From Bacillota bacterium (GTDB taxonomy: Bacteria > Bacillota > Clostridia > Lachnospirales > Lachnospiraceae): a stretch of 42,406 nucleotides of DNA. Positions 15,777 through 22,713 of the stretch are shown here, in pieces. The notes under the pieces were generated by a model. It was not told where the DNA came from. It did not search any database and saw only the letters and a program-made list of their open reading frames with translations. How positions within the stretch are numbered: position 1 is the first letter of the stretch; every line of letters starts with the position of its first letter. A program made the position numbers and the translations under genes. The stretch is taken from assembly GCA_023408815.1 (NCBI GenBank), contig JAEYJO010000005.1:1-42406 (forward strand), given 5' to 3'.

Positions 15777-16184
15777 CTAGCGATCCAAATATCTCATTCC
15801 GGCCTTTTCATCTTTTTCCTTCTTCTCAGGCTTCGGCTCAGGCTCCTTCTTATATGCGGTCTGCAAATGATTTACCATACCGGCCTTGCATTTCTCACAG
15901 AAACGTCCGCTGCGGATTATCGCTCCACAATTCTCACATTCCAGACCTGTCGGAGAATCCGCCGAGAATTCCAGCCTCTCTTCTCTCAGCCATTGTCTGA
16001 TCTGTTGGGGGGTTACGTCGCACTCTTCCGAAACCTCCGCAATCCCGCATCCCTTATGCTCGGATATATATTTTTTCACTTCCTGAAACTTTACTTCCAG
16101 TGCTTCTCTACACTGCGGACAGATAATCGGCCCCATGGCATAGTTAAAAAGCCGCCCGCATCTTCTGCAATTGCGTACATCCAT
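15777..16184 (-). CDS. YvyF-like flagellar-region zinc-ribbon protein
   Basis: A 135-residue protein similar in layout to the TIGR03826/YvyF family found beside comF and flagellar genes in Bacillus. An N-terminal zinc ribbon (CRRCGRLFNYAMGPIICPQC), a middle helix-turn-helix-like part (IAEVSEECDVTPQQIRQWLREERLEF) and a second zinc ribbon (CENCGAIIRSGRFCEKC) are clear, with four Cys in each. The C terminus adds a low-complexity charged tail rich in Lys, Glu and Pro. GGGAGG precedes the ATG. It lies directly downstream of comFC (16-nt gap), the same order as comFC-yvyF in B. subtilis. Its molecular role is not established; binding of nucleic acid or protein partners is possible. Confidence 0.8.
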   Translation of the reverse strand: MDVRNCRRCGRLFNYAMGPIICPQCREALEVKFQEVKKYISEHKGCGIAEVSEECDVTPQQIRQWLREERLEFSADSPTGLECENCGAIIRSGRFCEKCKAGMVNHLQTAYKKEPEPKPEKKEKDEKAGMRYLDR

Positions 16185-16200
16185 TTATTCTTCCTCCCAA

Positions 16201-16962
16201 TCATAACCCCTTACCGATGGACAACGACGCATAGTAAATATTGACAATCCCTTTTTTTTGCAATTCATATGCGACTGCATCGATTGTACTTCCGGTTGTA
16301 TAAATATCATCAATAATTACAATCGTATCTAATTTTACATCATTTCTACAGATTTTAAAAGCCTTTTTCAAATTATTTTGCCGTTCACCATCGCTCAGAT
16401 TCTTTTGGGGCACCGTTTTTTTGCACCTCTTTATCAAATCGGCTCTGGTAGGAATACCGGTTTCTCTGCTAAGCTTCTTTGCCAGCACTTCCGCCTGATT
16501 ATATCCCCGCACTCGCATTCTTGAAGAATGGATTGGTACCGGGATAAAGGCCTCCGGCTTCCATATCCGAAGGTAGTCCTCCAAATGCTCTGCCAGCTTC
16601 TTCCCGAAAAAGTCCGCATATTCCTGTCGCCCTTTGTATTTAAAGCGGTAAATGGAGGCTGCCATGCTCTTGTATTCGAACAGCGCCGTACCGCTCTTAT
16701 AATAATGCCTCTTTCGCGCACAGTCATAGCAGTATTCTGCATCTTCCTCCTGCAATGGTTTGCCGCATTTGGCACAGACGGCTCCCTCGATATACCTGAC
16801 CCTTCCCCGGCATCTTTCACAAATAAGCGCATCGGAATATGCGATTAAACCGTCGCAGACCGGACAATGCCTTGGATAGATAAAATCTGTCAATCTGCCC
16901 ATAAAATAATTCATCCGGACAAATTCGCTTTTGCGGGCAAAACTATTTTTGCTTCCATTCAT
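16201..16962 (-). CDS. comFC: ComF family phosphoribosyltransferase-like protein
   Basis: A 253-residue ComFC-type protein. A double-zinc-finger N terminus (CPVCDGLI, CERCRGRVRYIEG, CAKCGKPL, CYDC) precedes a phosphoribosyltransferase fold with ALFEYKSMAASIYRFKYKGRQEYADFFG, VPIHSSRMRVRGYNQAEVLAKKL and the PRPP-binding VIIDDIYTTGST. The family is needed for DNA uptake or processing in competent bacteria, though its biochemical role is unclear. The start at 16962 is chosen because GGAG lies 5 nt upstream; the longer frame to 17076 would overlap recD2 by 71 nt. The gap to recD2 is 43 nt. Confidence 0.92.
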   Translation of the reverse strand: MNGSKNSFARKSEFVRMNYFMGRLTDFIYPRHCPVCDGLIAYSDALICERCRGRVRYIEGAVCAKCGKPLQEEDAEYCYDCARKRHYYKSGTALFEYKSMAASIYRFKYKGRQEYADFFGKKLAEHLEDYLRIWKPEAFIPVPIHSSRMRVRGYNQAEVLAKKLSRETGIPTRADLIKRCKKTVPQKNLSDGERQNNLKKAFKICRNDVKLDTIVIIDDIYTTGSTIDAVAYELQKKGIVNIYYASLSIGKGL

Positions 16963-17005
16963 ACATGCTCCCTTCGCATTCTCCGGGCAAGGGATCATTT
17001 CTGTA

Positions 17006-19261
17006 TTACAGTGAGAATAATTCTTCAATTCTCTCGCATAGGCCCGTATATCTTTTGTTCTGATTCTCATTTGCAATCATTTCGTTTATCGTCTGTCTGC
17101 TCCCCAAAATCGTCACACAGTTCTTGGCACGGGTAACCCCAGTGTACAGCAGATTTCGATTAAAGAGCATCTTGGGGCCTGTAAGTAAGGGCATAATTAC
17201 GGCCGGATATTCGCTTCCCTGCGACTTGTGTATCGTCACCGCATAAGCCAGCTCAATTTCATCCAACTGATGAAAAGAGTAGGTCACTCTTTTATGCTCG
17301 TCGTACTCCACAATTATCTCTTGTGCATAATCGTTGATTTCCTTTATGATGCCTATATCCCCGTTAAAAACACCCATACCTCTATCTATGGGAATTTTGT
17401 ATTTGCTTACAACCTCCCATTCCAGCTGGTAATTGTTTTTAATCTGCATCACCTTGTCTCCTTCCCGGTATACCCCTTCTCCGGCTTCATATTCCTCTTT
17501 TGATTTATCCGGAGGATTTAAATACTCCTGAAGGATGCCGTTCAGAACCTCTACGCCGAGACTGCCCTTTCTCATGGGCGTTAACACTTGTATATCGTAA
17601 GCGCTGGCTCCTACATAGGGCGGCAGCTTTTCGCATATTAGCTGAATCATATGTTTGTAAATCACTCCTACATCGTTTCTTTCCAGAAAGAAAAAATCCT
17701 TGCTCTTATTATTTAGTTCTATCTGCTTCCCCTTGTTGATAGCATGGGCATTTACAACGATATCGCTTTCCTCCGCCTGTCTGAATATCTTCTGCAGCAT
17801 GACTACCGGTATACAGCGGCTGTCGATCAGGTCCTTCAATATCTGTCCCGGTCCCACCGACGGAAGCTGGTTGATATCGCCCGCCATAATCAGCCGGGTG
17901 CCCGGCATAATCGCCTTAAGCAGCGACTGAAACAAATGAATATCCACCATCGACATCTCGTCTACAATAATAACATCCGCCCCCAAAGGATTTTCTTCAT
18001 TTCTTTCAAATTTTGCTCTTTTGTTTTCTTCTAAAACCGCTCCGCTAAGTTCCAGAAGCCGATGTATGGTCCTCGCTTCATATCCTGTGGTTTCTGTCAT
18101 ACGCTTCGCCGCTCTTCCTGTCGGCGCCGCAAGGAAAATATCCATGTTCTCCCCTGCGTAATATCTTATGATAGTATTGATCGTTGTCGTTTTCCCTGTT
18201 CCGGGACCTCCTGTCAAAATGAGCAAGCCATTTTTCACGCTTTCCAGCACTGCCTTTCTTTGCAGCTCATCCAGTTCAATTCCCTGTTCCTTCTCTATTG
18301 AACTAATGCGATCATTGATATTGCTCTCTTCCGATGGAAGAAGCCCGTCCTCCGGCGAAATGGATACGTTCAAATCATGAATCATCTTAGCACAATTCAA
18401 TTCTTCATAATAGTAGGAAGCAGCATATACTTTTCTGCCTTTTTCTTCCTCCTCCGGCAGCGGCATTTTTATCACAATTTTTTTATCCATTGCCAGATTG
18501 GCTATCTGAGGCTCTATGGCAGGCTCCTCCACCTCCAACAGCTCGCTGGCCCGTCTTAATAATATATTTTCTGGCAAGTATACATGCCCATCCGCCGACG
18601 ACTGGAGCAGCACATAGAGGACCGCACTCCTTATGCGGTAGTCGGAATCCGTGTGTATGCCTATTTTATTTGCAATATCATCTGCAATTTTAAATCCTAC
18701 CCCCGAAATATCTTCCGCCAGCTTATATGGATTTTCCCTGAGTACACCGTAAACGCTCATTCCATAGGTATTATATATCTTCATGGCAAGTGCGCCTGAA
18801 ATTCCATACTTTTGCAGAAATACCATAGCCTCCCGCATATCCTTTTTTTCTTCCATCTGAACTGCGATTTCCCGCGCTTTTCTCTCGCTGATGCCCTTAA
18901 TTTCCGCCAGACGCTCCGGCTCCTCTTCGATAATCTGAAAGGTATCCTCACCAAACTTTTTTACAATTCTGGCTGCCAATGCTTCACCGATTCCTTTAAT
19001 TGCACCTGAGCCAAGGTATCTCTCCATGCTGATAACATCATCCGGGGCCGCAATCTGATAACTTTCTACTTTGAGCTGTCTGCCGTAGACGGGATGCTCC
19101 ACATAGTTTCCATCAACCTGAAGAGTTTCGCCCTGGTCTATGGTTCTGAACATGCCTACGCAGATAATTTCCGCCTGCCCGCTCACCATATTCATGACCG
19201 TGTAGCCATTTTCATTGTTCCGGTATATGATGTGCTCCACATACCCCTTTACATTTTCCAT
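17006..19261 (-). CDS. recD2: RecD2-type ATP-dependent 5'-3' DNA helicase
   Basis: A 751-residue superfamily 1B helicase, the RecBC-independent RecD2 form. The N-terminal OB-like part (about 1-75) is followed by helix-hairpin-helix motifs (GSGAIKGIGEALAARIVKKFG and LAEIKGISERKAREIA). Walker A LTGGPGTGKTTT is near the middle (about 350), the Walker B region VIIVDEMSMVD follows, then the Q-rich MAGDINQLPSVGPGQ and VMLQKIFRQ, and the UvrD-like C-terminal AYAVTIHKSQGSEYPAV and LLYTGVTRAK. RecD2 works in DNA repair and replication-fork maintenance in Firmicutes. AAGGAG lies about 10 nt before the ATG. A strong terminator separates it from flgJ, so it probably starts the eight-gene run ending at glmM, though I found no convincing promoter in the 60-nt gap. 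Confidence 0.95.
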   Translation of the reverse strand: MENVKGYVEHIIYRNNENGYTVMNMVSGQAEIICVGMFRTIDQGETLQVDGNYVEHPVYGRQLKVESYQIAAPDDVISMERYLGSGAIKGIGEALAARIVKKFGEDTFQIIEEEPERLAEIKGISERKAREIAVQMEEKKDMREAMVFLQKYGISGALAMKIYNTYGMSVYGVLRENPYKLAEDISGVGFKIADDIANKIGIHTDSDYRIRSAVLYVLLQSSADGHVYLPENILLRRASELLEVEEPAIEPQIANLAMDKKIVIKMPLPEEEEKGRKVYAASYYYEELNCAKMIHDLNVSISPEDGLLPSEESNINDRISSIEKEQGIELDELQRKAVLESVKNGLLILTGGPGTGKTTTINTIIRYYAGENMDIFLAAPTGRAAKRMTETTGYEARTIHRLLELSGAVLEENKRAKFERNEENPLGADVIIVDEMSMVDIHLFQSLLKAIMPGTRLIMAGDINQLPSVGPGQILKDLIDSRCIPVVMLQKIFRQAEESDIVVNAHAINKGKQIELNNKSKDFFFLERNDVGVIYKHMIQLICEKLPPYVGASAYDIQVLTPMRKGSLGVEVLNGILQEYLNPPDKSKEEYEAGEGVYREGDKVMQIKNNYQLEWEVVSKYKIPIDRGMGVFNGDIGIIKEINDYAQEIIVEYDEHKRVTYSFHQLDEIELAYAVTIHKSQGSEYPAVIMPLLTGPKMLFNRNLLYTGVTRAKNCVTILGSRQTINEMIANENQNKRYTGLCERIEELFSL

Positions 19262-19321
19262 ATATCAATCTCTCTCCTTTGACTCGAAAAAGCATTTGAT
19301 TGTTGTCTAAATATAGGATAA

Positions 19322-19354
19322 AAAACACAAAAAGGCCGCTTAAATAAGCAGCCT
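19322..19354 (-). terminator. Rho-independent terminator of the mbl-flagellar unit
   Basis: Minus-strand stem of 9 bp (aggctgctt/aagcggcct, one G-U pair) with an ATTT loop, followed by T5 and a second T5. It lies 23 nt after the flgJ stop. Confidence 0.85.
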
Positions 19355-19377
19355 CATCATTCAATAATCATATAACC

Positions 19378-19725
19378 TTACAAATCATAATTTCGCTTCA
19401 TCTGTTCAAAGAGCATCTGCGCAAGACCGAGTCCTTCCTTTTCCGTAGATGTGCTCGCCAATTCCTGCAAGGTGCTATCTTTGAAATAGTCTACCAGCGA
19501 ATCGTTAGGTGTCGAATCCTCATCCTTAAATACGTCCACTGTTTTCTGCATCTCTTTAAAAATCTGCTCCAAAAAGTAAGACTCAAATTCTTTACATGCC
19601 GCCAAAAGCTCTTCATCGGAAGACTGGGAATAATCCTTTGTCTTAATATGAGTATCCAGCTTACTGGAGGCCTGAGAAGATAAATAACTCGTATATGCAG
19701 AAGAAATACCGCTTCCAATATCCAT
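19378..19725 (-). CDS. flgJ: Flagellar rod-binding protein (FlgJ N-terminal domain)
   Basis: A 115-residue protein with the rod-binding domain of FlgJ: LLAACKEFESYFLEQIFKEMQKTV (about 40-63) and LVDYFKDSTLQELASTSTEKEGLGLAQMLFEQMKRN. The C-terminal muramidase domain of proteobacterial FlgJ is absent, as is usual in Firmicutes. It is thought to cap or chaperone the growing rod. AGGAG lies 8 nt before the ATG. It is the last gene of the flgF-flgG-flgJ set. Confidence 0.88.
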   Translation of the reverse strand: MDIGSGISSAYTSYLSSQASSKLDTHIKTKDYSQSSDEELLAACKEFESYFLEQIFKEMQKTVDVFKDEDSTPNDSLVDYFKDSTLQELASTSTEKEGLGLAQMLFEQMKRNYDL

Positions 19726-19748
19726 TATATAGTACTCCTTTCATCCTC

Positions 19749-20567
19749 TTAGCGCTTCAAGTTGTTCGCCTGCTGAAGCATTTCATCCGAGGTAGTAATC
19801 GCTTTGGAATTCATCTCGTAAGCTCTCTGCGCAACGATAAGGTTTACCATCTCATCCGCCACTTTGACATTAGAGCCTTCTAAGTAGCCCTGAATGACCT
19901 TGCTCATAGTAATACCCGTGCTGGTCGCTTCGTTAACCGCAGCCCCGCTGGCACCGGTAACAGCCCAGAGGGAATCTCCTTGTCTTTCCAAGCCTTCGGG
20001 ATTGCGGAACTGAAAGGTTCCAATCTTTATACCCAATGACTGCGCGTTGTTATCTTCATCAGGATACATAAGCGTTCCGTCAGAAGAAATCGTAATCAAG
20101 TTCGTCATGAATGAGCTCGCCAGCGCTATGGTCCTGCCTTGTGAATCCAGAACCGGATTTCCATCCGTAGTTGTCAGCATGATTCCGCCGCTGGAAGATA
20201 AGCCCCATGTAAAATCCCCATTTCTTGTATAATTAATCTCATCATTTCCATTTCTGACTGCAAAAAATCCGTCGCCTTCAATGGCAAACGAGGTTCCGCT
20301 TTCGGAAGCGATAAGACTTCCCTGCGTAAATATCTGATTGATAGAAGAATTACGCACGCCCAAACCCACCTGCGAAGTAACCGGCTTCGGATCTCCGTCT
20401 GCCGTAGTCGTCTTCGTCTGCAAGGTTTGATATAATAGACTTTTAAACTGAGATACCTGTGCCTTGTAACCCACCGTATTTACGTTGGCAAGATTGTTCG
20501 CAATCGTATCTACGTTTGTCTGCTGTGCATTCATTCCGGTTGCCGCTGACCATAAACTTCTAACCAT
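19749..20567 (-). CDS. flgG: Flagellar distal rod protein FlgG (FlhP-like)
   Basis: A 272-residue axial flagellar protein. The N terminus (MVRSLWSAATGMNAQQTNVDTIANNLANVNTVGYKA) and C terminus (YLEGSNVKVADEMVNLIVAQRAYEMNSKAITTSDEMLQQANNL) are the coiled-coil parts that assemble the rod; QGSLIASESGTSFAIEGDGFF is the FlgG-type middle motif. The full-length match and the C-terminal NLIVAQRAYE block point to FlgG over FlgF. GGAGGG precedes the ATG and the stop of flgF is only 11 nt upstream. In B. subtilis the corresponding gene is flhP, downstream of mbl and flhO. Confidence 0.92.
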   Translation of the reverse strand: MVRSLWSAATGMNAQQTNVDTIANNLANVNTVGYKAQVSQFKSLLYQTLQTKTTTADGDPKPVTSQVGLGVRNSSINQIFTQGSLIASESGTSFAIEGDGFFAVRNGNDEINYTRNGDFTWGLSSSGGIMLTTTDGNPVLDSQGRTIALASSFMTNLITISSDGTLMYPDEDNNAQSLGIKIGTFQFRNPEGLERQGDSLWAVTGASGAAVNEATSTGITMSKVIQGYLEGSNVKVADEMVNLIVAQRAYEMNSKAITTSDEMLQQANNLKR

Positions 20568-20578
20568 TCTTCACCCTC

Positions 20579-21361
20579 CTACAGCTTTCCGAGCTGATTT
20601 ACAGCAATTTCCAAGCTGCTGTCGTAAGTCTGAATCACCTTCTGATTCGTTTCATAAGCTCTCGATACATTTATCATATTCGTCATCTCTGTTACCACTG
20701 AAATATTGGAGGACTCCAGATAGCCCTGATTCACCTTCGCCGTAGCGTCTTGAAATCTGTAGCCGTCTACCGTCTGGAAATAATTATCGCCGAACTTCTC
20801 CAAATAATCATAGTCAACAAAGTCACGTATTCTTAAAGTTGCAACAGGGGAATTATCTTCGCCCTGCATGATATTGCCCGAAGTATCTACTCTGAAATCG
20901 AGAAGAGGATCCAGCTTGATTCGACCGCCCGTCATGCCCAAGACATAATCGCCGTCATGGGTTACCAGATAGCCTTGTGAATCCATAGCAAAGCTTCCGT
21001 CACGAGTATACTTTGTTGAGGTATCGCCTTCCTTATCGGTATACTGCACCGCGAAAAATCCTTCTCCCGACAATGCCAAATCGAATGCATTTTCCGTTCC
21101 CTTCACCGGTCCCTGCGAATAATCCGTATAGCCCTCTCCTATCTTAACTCCCAGATTATTTACGCCCAATCCCTTTGCTGTTCCGCGCCCCTCGGACATA
21201 TCTTTGATCTTGTAAGCGAGCACATCGTCAAAGGCTTGACTTGTAGCTCCTTCTTTCTTATATCCGTTGGTATTCGCATTTGCCAGGTTATTGGTAAGGA
21301 CGTCCATCCTATGTTGCTCATTTACCATTCCTGTATAGGCAGTGTATAAACCCTTAACCAT
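20579..21361 (-). CDS. flgF: Flagellar basal-body rod protein FlgF/FlhO-like
   Basis: A 260-residue member of the flagellar basal-body rod/hook family. The N-terminal GLYTAYTGMVNEQHRMDVLTNNLANANTNGYKKEG and C-terminal ESSNISVVTEMTNMINVSRAYETNQKVIQTYDSSLEIAVNQLG are the conserved polymerisation segments; QGPVKGTENAFDLALSGEGFFAVQ is the middle motif. Its position before flgG and after mbl equals flhO of Bacillus. The FlgF versus FlgG assignment within this family is partly by position. AGGAG lies 7 nt before the ATG. A 125-nt gap with tandem repeats separates it from mbl. Confidence 0.88.
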   Translation of the reverse strand: MVKGLYTAYTGMVNEQHRMDVLTNNLANANTNGYKKEGATSQAFDDVLAYKIKDMSEGRGTAKGLGVNNLGVKIGEGYTDYSQGPVKGTENAFDLALSGEGFFAVQYTDKEGDTSTKYTRDGSFAMDSQGYLVTHDGDYVLGMTGGRIKLDPLLDFRVDTSGNIMQGEDNSPVATLRIRDFVDYDYLEKFGDNYFQTVDGYRFQDATAKVNQGYLESSNISVVTEMTNMINVSRAYETNQKVIQTYDSSLEIAVNQLGKL

Positions 21362-21423
21362 ATGATTACTCCTTTTACCCTCAGTATATTATTTATTCCC
21401 TTTTCCCTTTTATCACTCTATCT

Positions 21424-21459
21424 AAAGATAGATTGCTATCGAAAGATAGATTTGTATCG
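21424..21459. repeat. Two tandem 18-bp repeats between mbl and flgF
   Basis: AAAGATAGATTGCTATCG (21424-21441) is followed without a gap by AAAGATAGATTTGTATCG (21442-21459), 16 of 18 bases identical. Because of internal symmetry two small hairpins also form, ctatc-taaa-gatag (21418-21431) and ctatc-gaaa-gatag (21436-21449), the second with a GNRA-type loop. It may be a binding site or an mRNA-processing element before the flagellar genes. Confidence 0.6.
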
Positions 21460-21486
21460 GATGGCAGATTCCCATCTCCCAATGGA

Positions 21487-22479
21487 TTAGTCCTCTTTAT
21501 ATCCCGCTAAAAATTCCACATATTTACCTGTCCCGATTGCAACGGCTGTCATAGGATCCTCTGCCGTCATCGTGTTGATTCCCGTCTTAGAGGCTATTAA
21601 ATCCTCCAATCCACGAAGCAGGCTTCCGCCTCCGGTAAGAACAATGCCTCTGTCCGCAATATCCGCTGCCAGCTCCGGCGGCGTCTTCTCCAGCACACTG
21701 TGTATCGTCTCTACGATCTGCGCCGTCGTCTCCCGAAGTGCCTCCTCCGTCTCCTCAGAAGAAACCTTTACCGTTCTCGGCAATCCGGTTACGAGGTTAC
21801 GGCCTCTGACGTCCATATAATCCACCTCGGGACGCTTATAAGCAGAACCGATTTTTATCTTCAAATCCTCCGCTGTCCGTTCACCAATCAGCAGATTATG
21901 TTTCTTTCTCATATAGCGAACGATAGCTTCATCGAAATCATCTCCGGCTATCTTAATGGAAGCGCTTACTACAGTGCCTCCCAAAGAAATAACAGCAATG
22001 TCCGAGGTTCCTCCTCCGATATCGACTATCATATTTCCGCAAGGCTTGGAAATGTCTATTCCCGCTCCAATCGCTGCAGCAATCGGCTCTTCAATAATGG
22101 ACACCTCTCTTGCTCCCGCCTGATAGGTCGCATCCTCTACCGCCTTCTTCTCTACCTCGGTCACTCCGCTCGGCACGCACACCGCAATACGGGGCTTACG
22201 GAACGTTTTTTTGCCTAGCGCTTTCTGGATAAAATATTTCATCATCTTCTCTGTTACTCTGTAATCCGAAATAACGCCTTGTCTAAGCGGCCTTACCGCT
22301 ATGATATTTCCGGGGGTCCTGCCGAGCATCAGTCTGGCATCTTCGCCAATTGCCCTTATTTTGTCGGTATCCCTATCAAAGGCTACCACGGAAGGTTCCT
22401 TAAGCACCACGCCCTTCCCTCTGATATATACTAAAATGCTCGCTGTTCCCAAATCAATTCCTATGTCTGTATACTGCAT
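21487..22479 (-). CDS. mbl: MreB/Mbl-type actin-like cell-shape protein
   Basis: A 330-residue bacterial actin that guides lateral cell-wall synthesis. The ATP-binding motifs GIDLGTASILVYI (phosphate 1), MIVDIGGGTSDIAVISLGG (phosphate 2) and GIVLTGGGSLLRGLEDLI (adenosine) are intact, and the family marker PRIAVCVPSGVTEVEKKAVEDA is present. The position before flgF/flgG equals Bacillus mbl-flhO-flhP, so I prefer Mbl over MreB, although mreC and mreD cannot be checked here. AAGGGG lies about 10 nt before the ATG. A good sigma-A promoter lies upstream. Confidence 0.92.
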   Translation of the reverse strand: MQYTDIGIDLGTASILVYIRGKGVVLKEPSVVAFDRDTDKIRAIGEDARLMLGRTPGNIIAVRPLRQGVISDYRVTEKMMKYFIQKALGKKTFRKPRIAVCVPSGVTEVEKKAVEDATYQAGAREVSIIEEPIAAAIGAGIDISKPCGNMIVDIGGGTSDIAVISLGGTVVSASIKIAGDDFDEAIVRYMRKKHNLLIGERTAEDLKIKIGSAYKRPEVDYMDVRGRNLVTGLPRTVKVSSEETEEALRETTAQIVETIHSVLEKTPPELAADIADRGIVLTGGGSLLRGLEDLIASKTGINTMTAEDPMTAVAIGTGKYVEFLAGYKED

Positions 22480-22566
22480 ATGTTAAACCCCTTTCTTAGT
22501 ATCCTATCTCATGCAAAATCTATCTTTATATTTTCCAAAATATCTTTAAGCCAAACGCACACAGCT

Positions 22567-22594
22567 ATTATACCTTAAAGATTCGGTTTTTCAA
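22567..22594 (-). promoter_or_regulatory. Sigma-A promoter of mbl
   Basis: On the minus strand TTGAAA (22589-22594) and a perfect TATAAT (22567-22572) are 16 bp apart. The start would be near 22560 with a leader of about 80 nt. The remainder of this spacer, toward uvrA, holds only weak hairpins (for example atcgg/ccgat at 22696-22714). Confidence 0.6.
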
Positions 22595-22713
22595 AGGGGT
22601 TTCACAAAATTTTATAAAAAAATCAGACACAGCAAATGAAAGCGATTCCTTCCGCCTCACTTGCCGCCTCCATGCTTTTCCTTATTTCTTATGTTATCGG
22701 CTGATTTTACCGA

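Noticed and set aside
16963..17076. Longer N terminus of ComFC overlapping recD2
   Set aside because: The ATG at 16962 has an excellent ribosome binding site, and the extension is not like the zinc-finger start of the family.
21424..21459. Tandem repeats as a CRISPR array
   Set aside because: Units are 18 bp with no spacers between them and no cas genes nearby.
21460..21486. Sigma-28 (FliA) promoter for flgF based on CCGATA
   Set aside because: No TAAA-type -35 box at the required distance, so the match is to the -10 core only.
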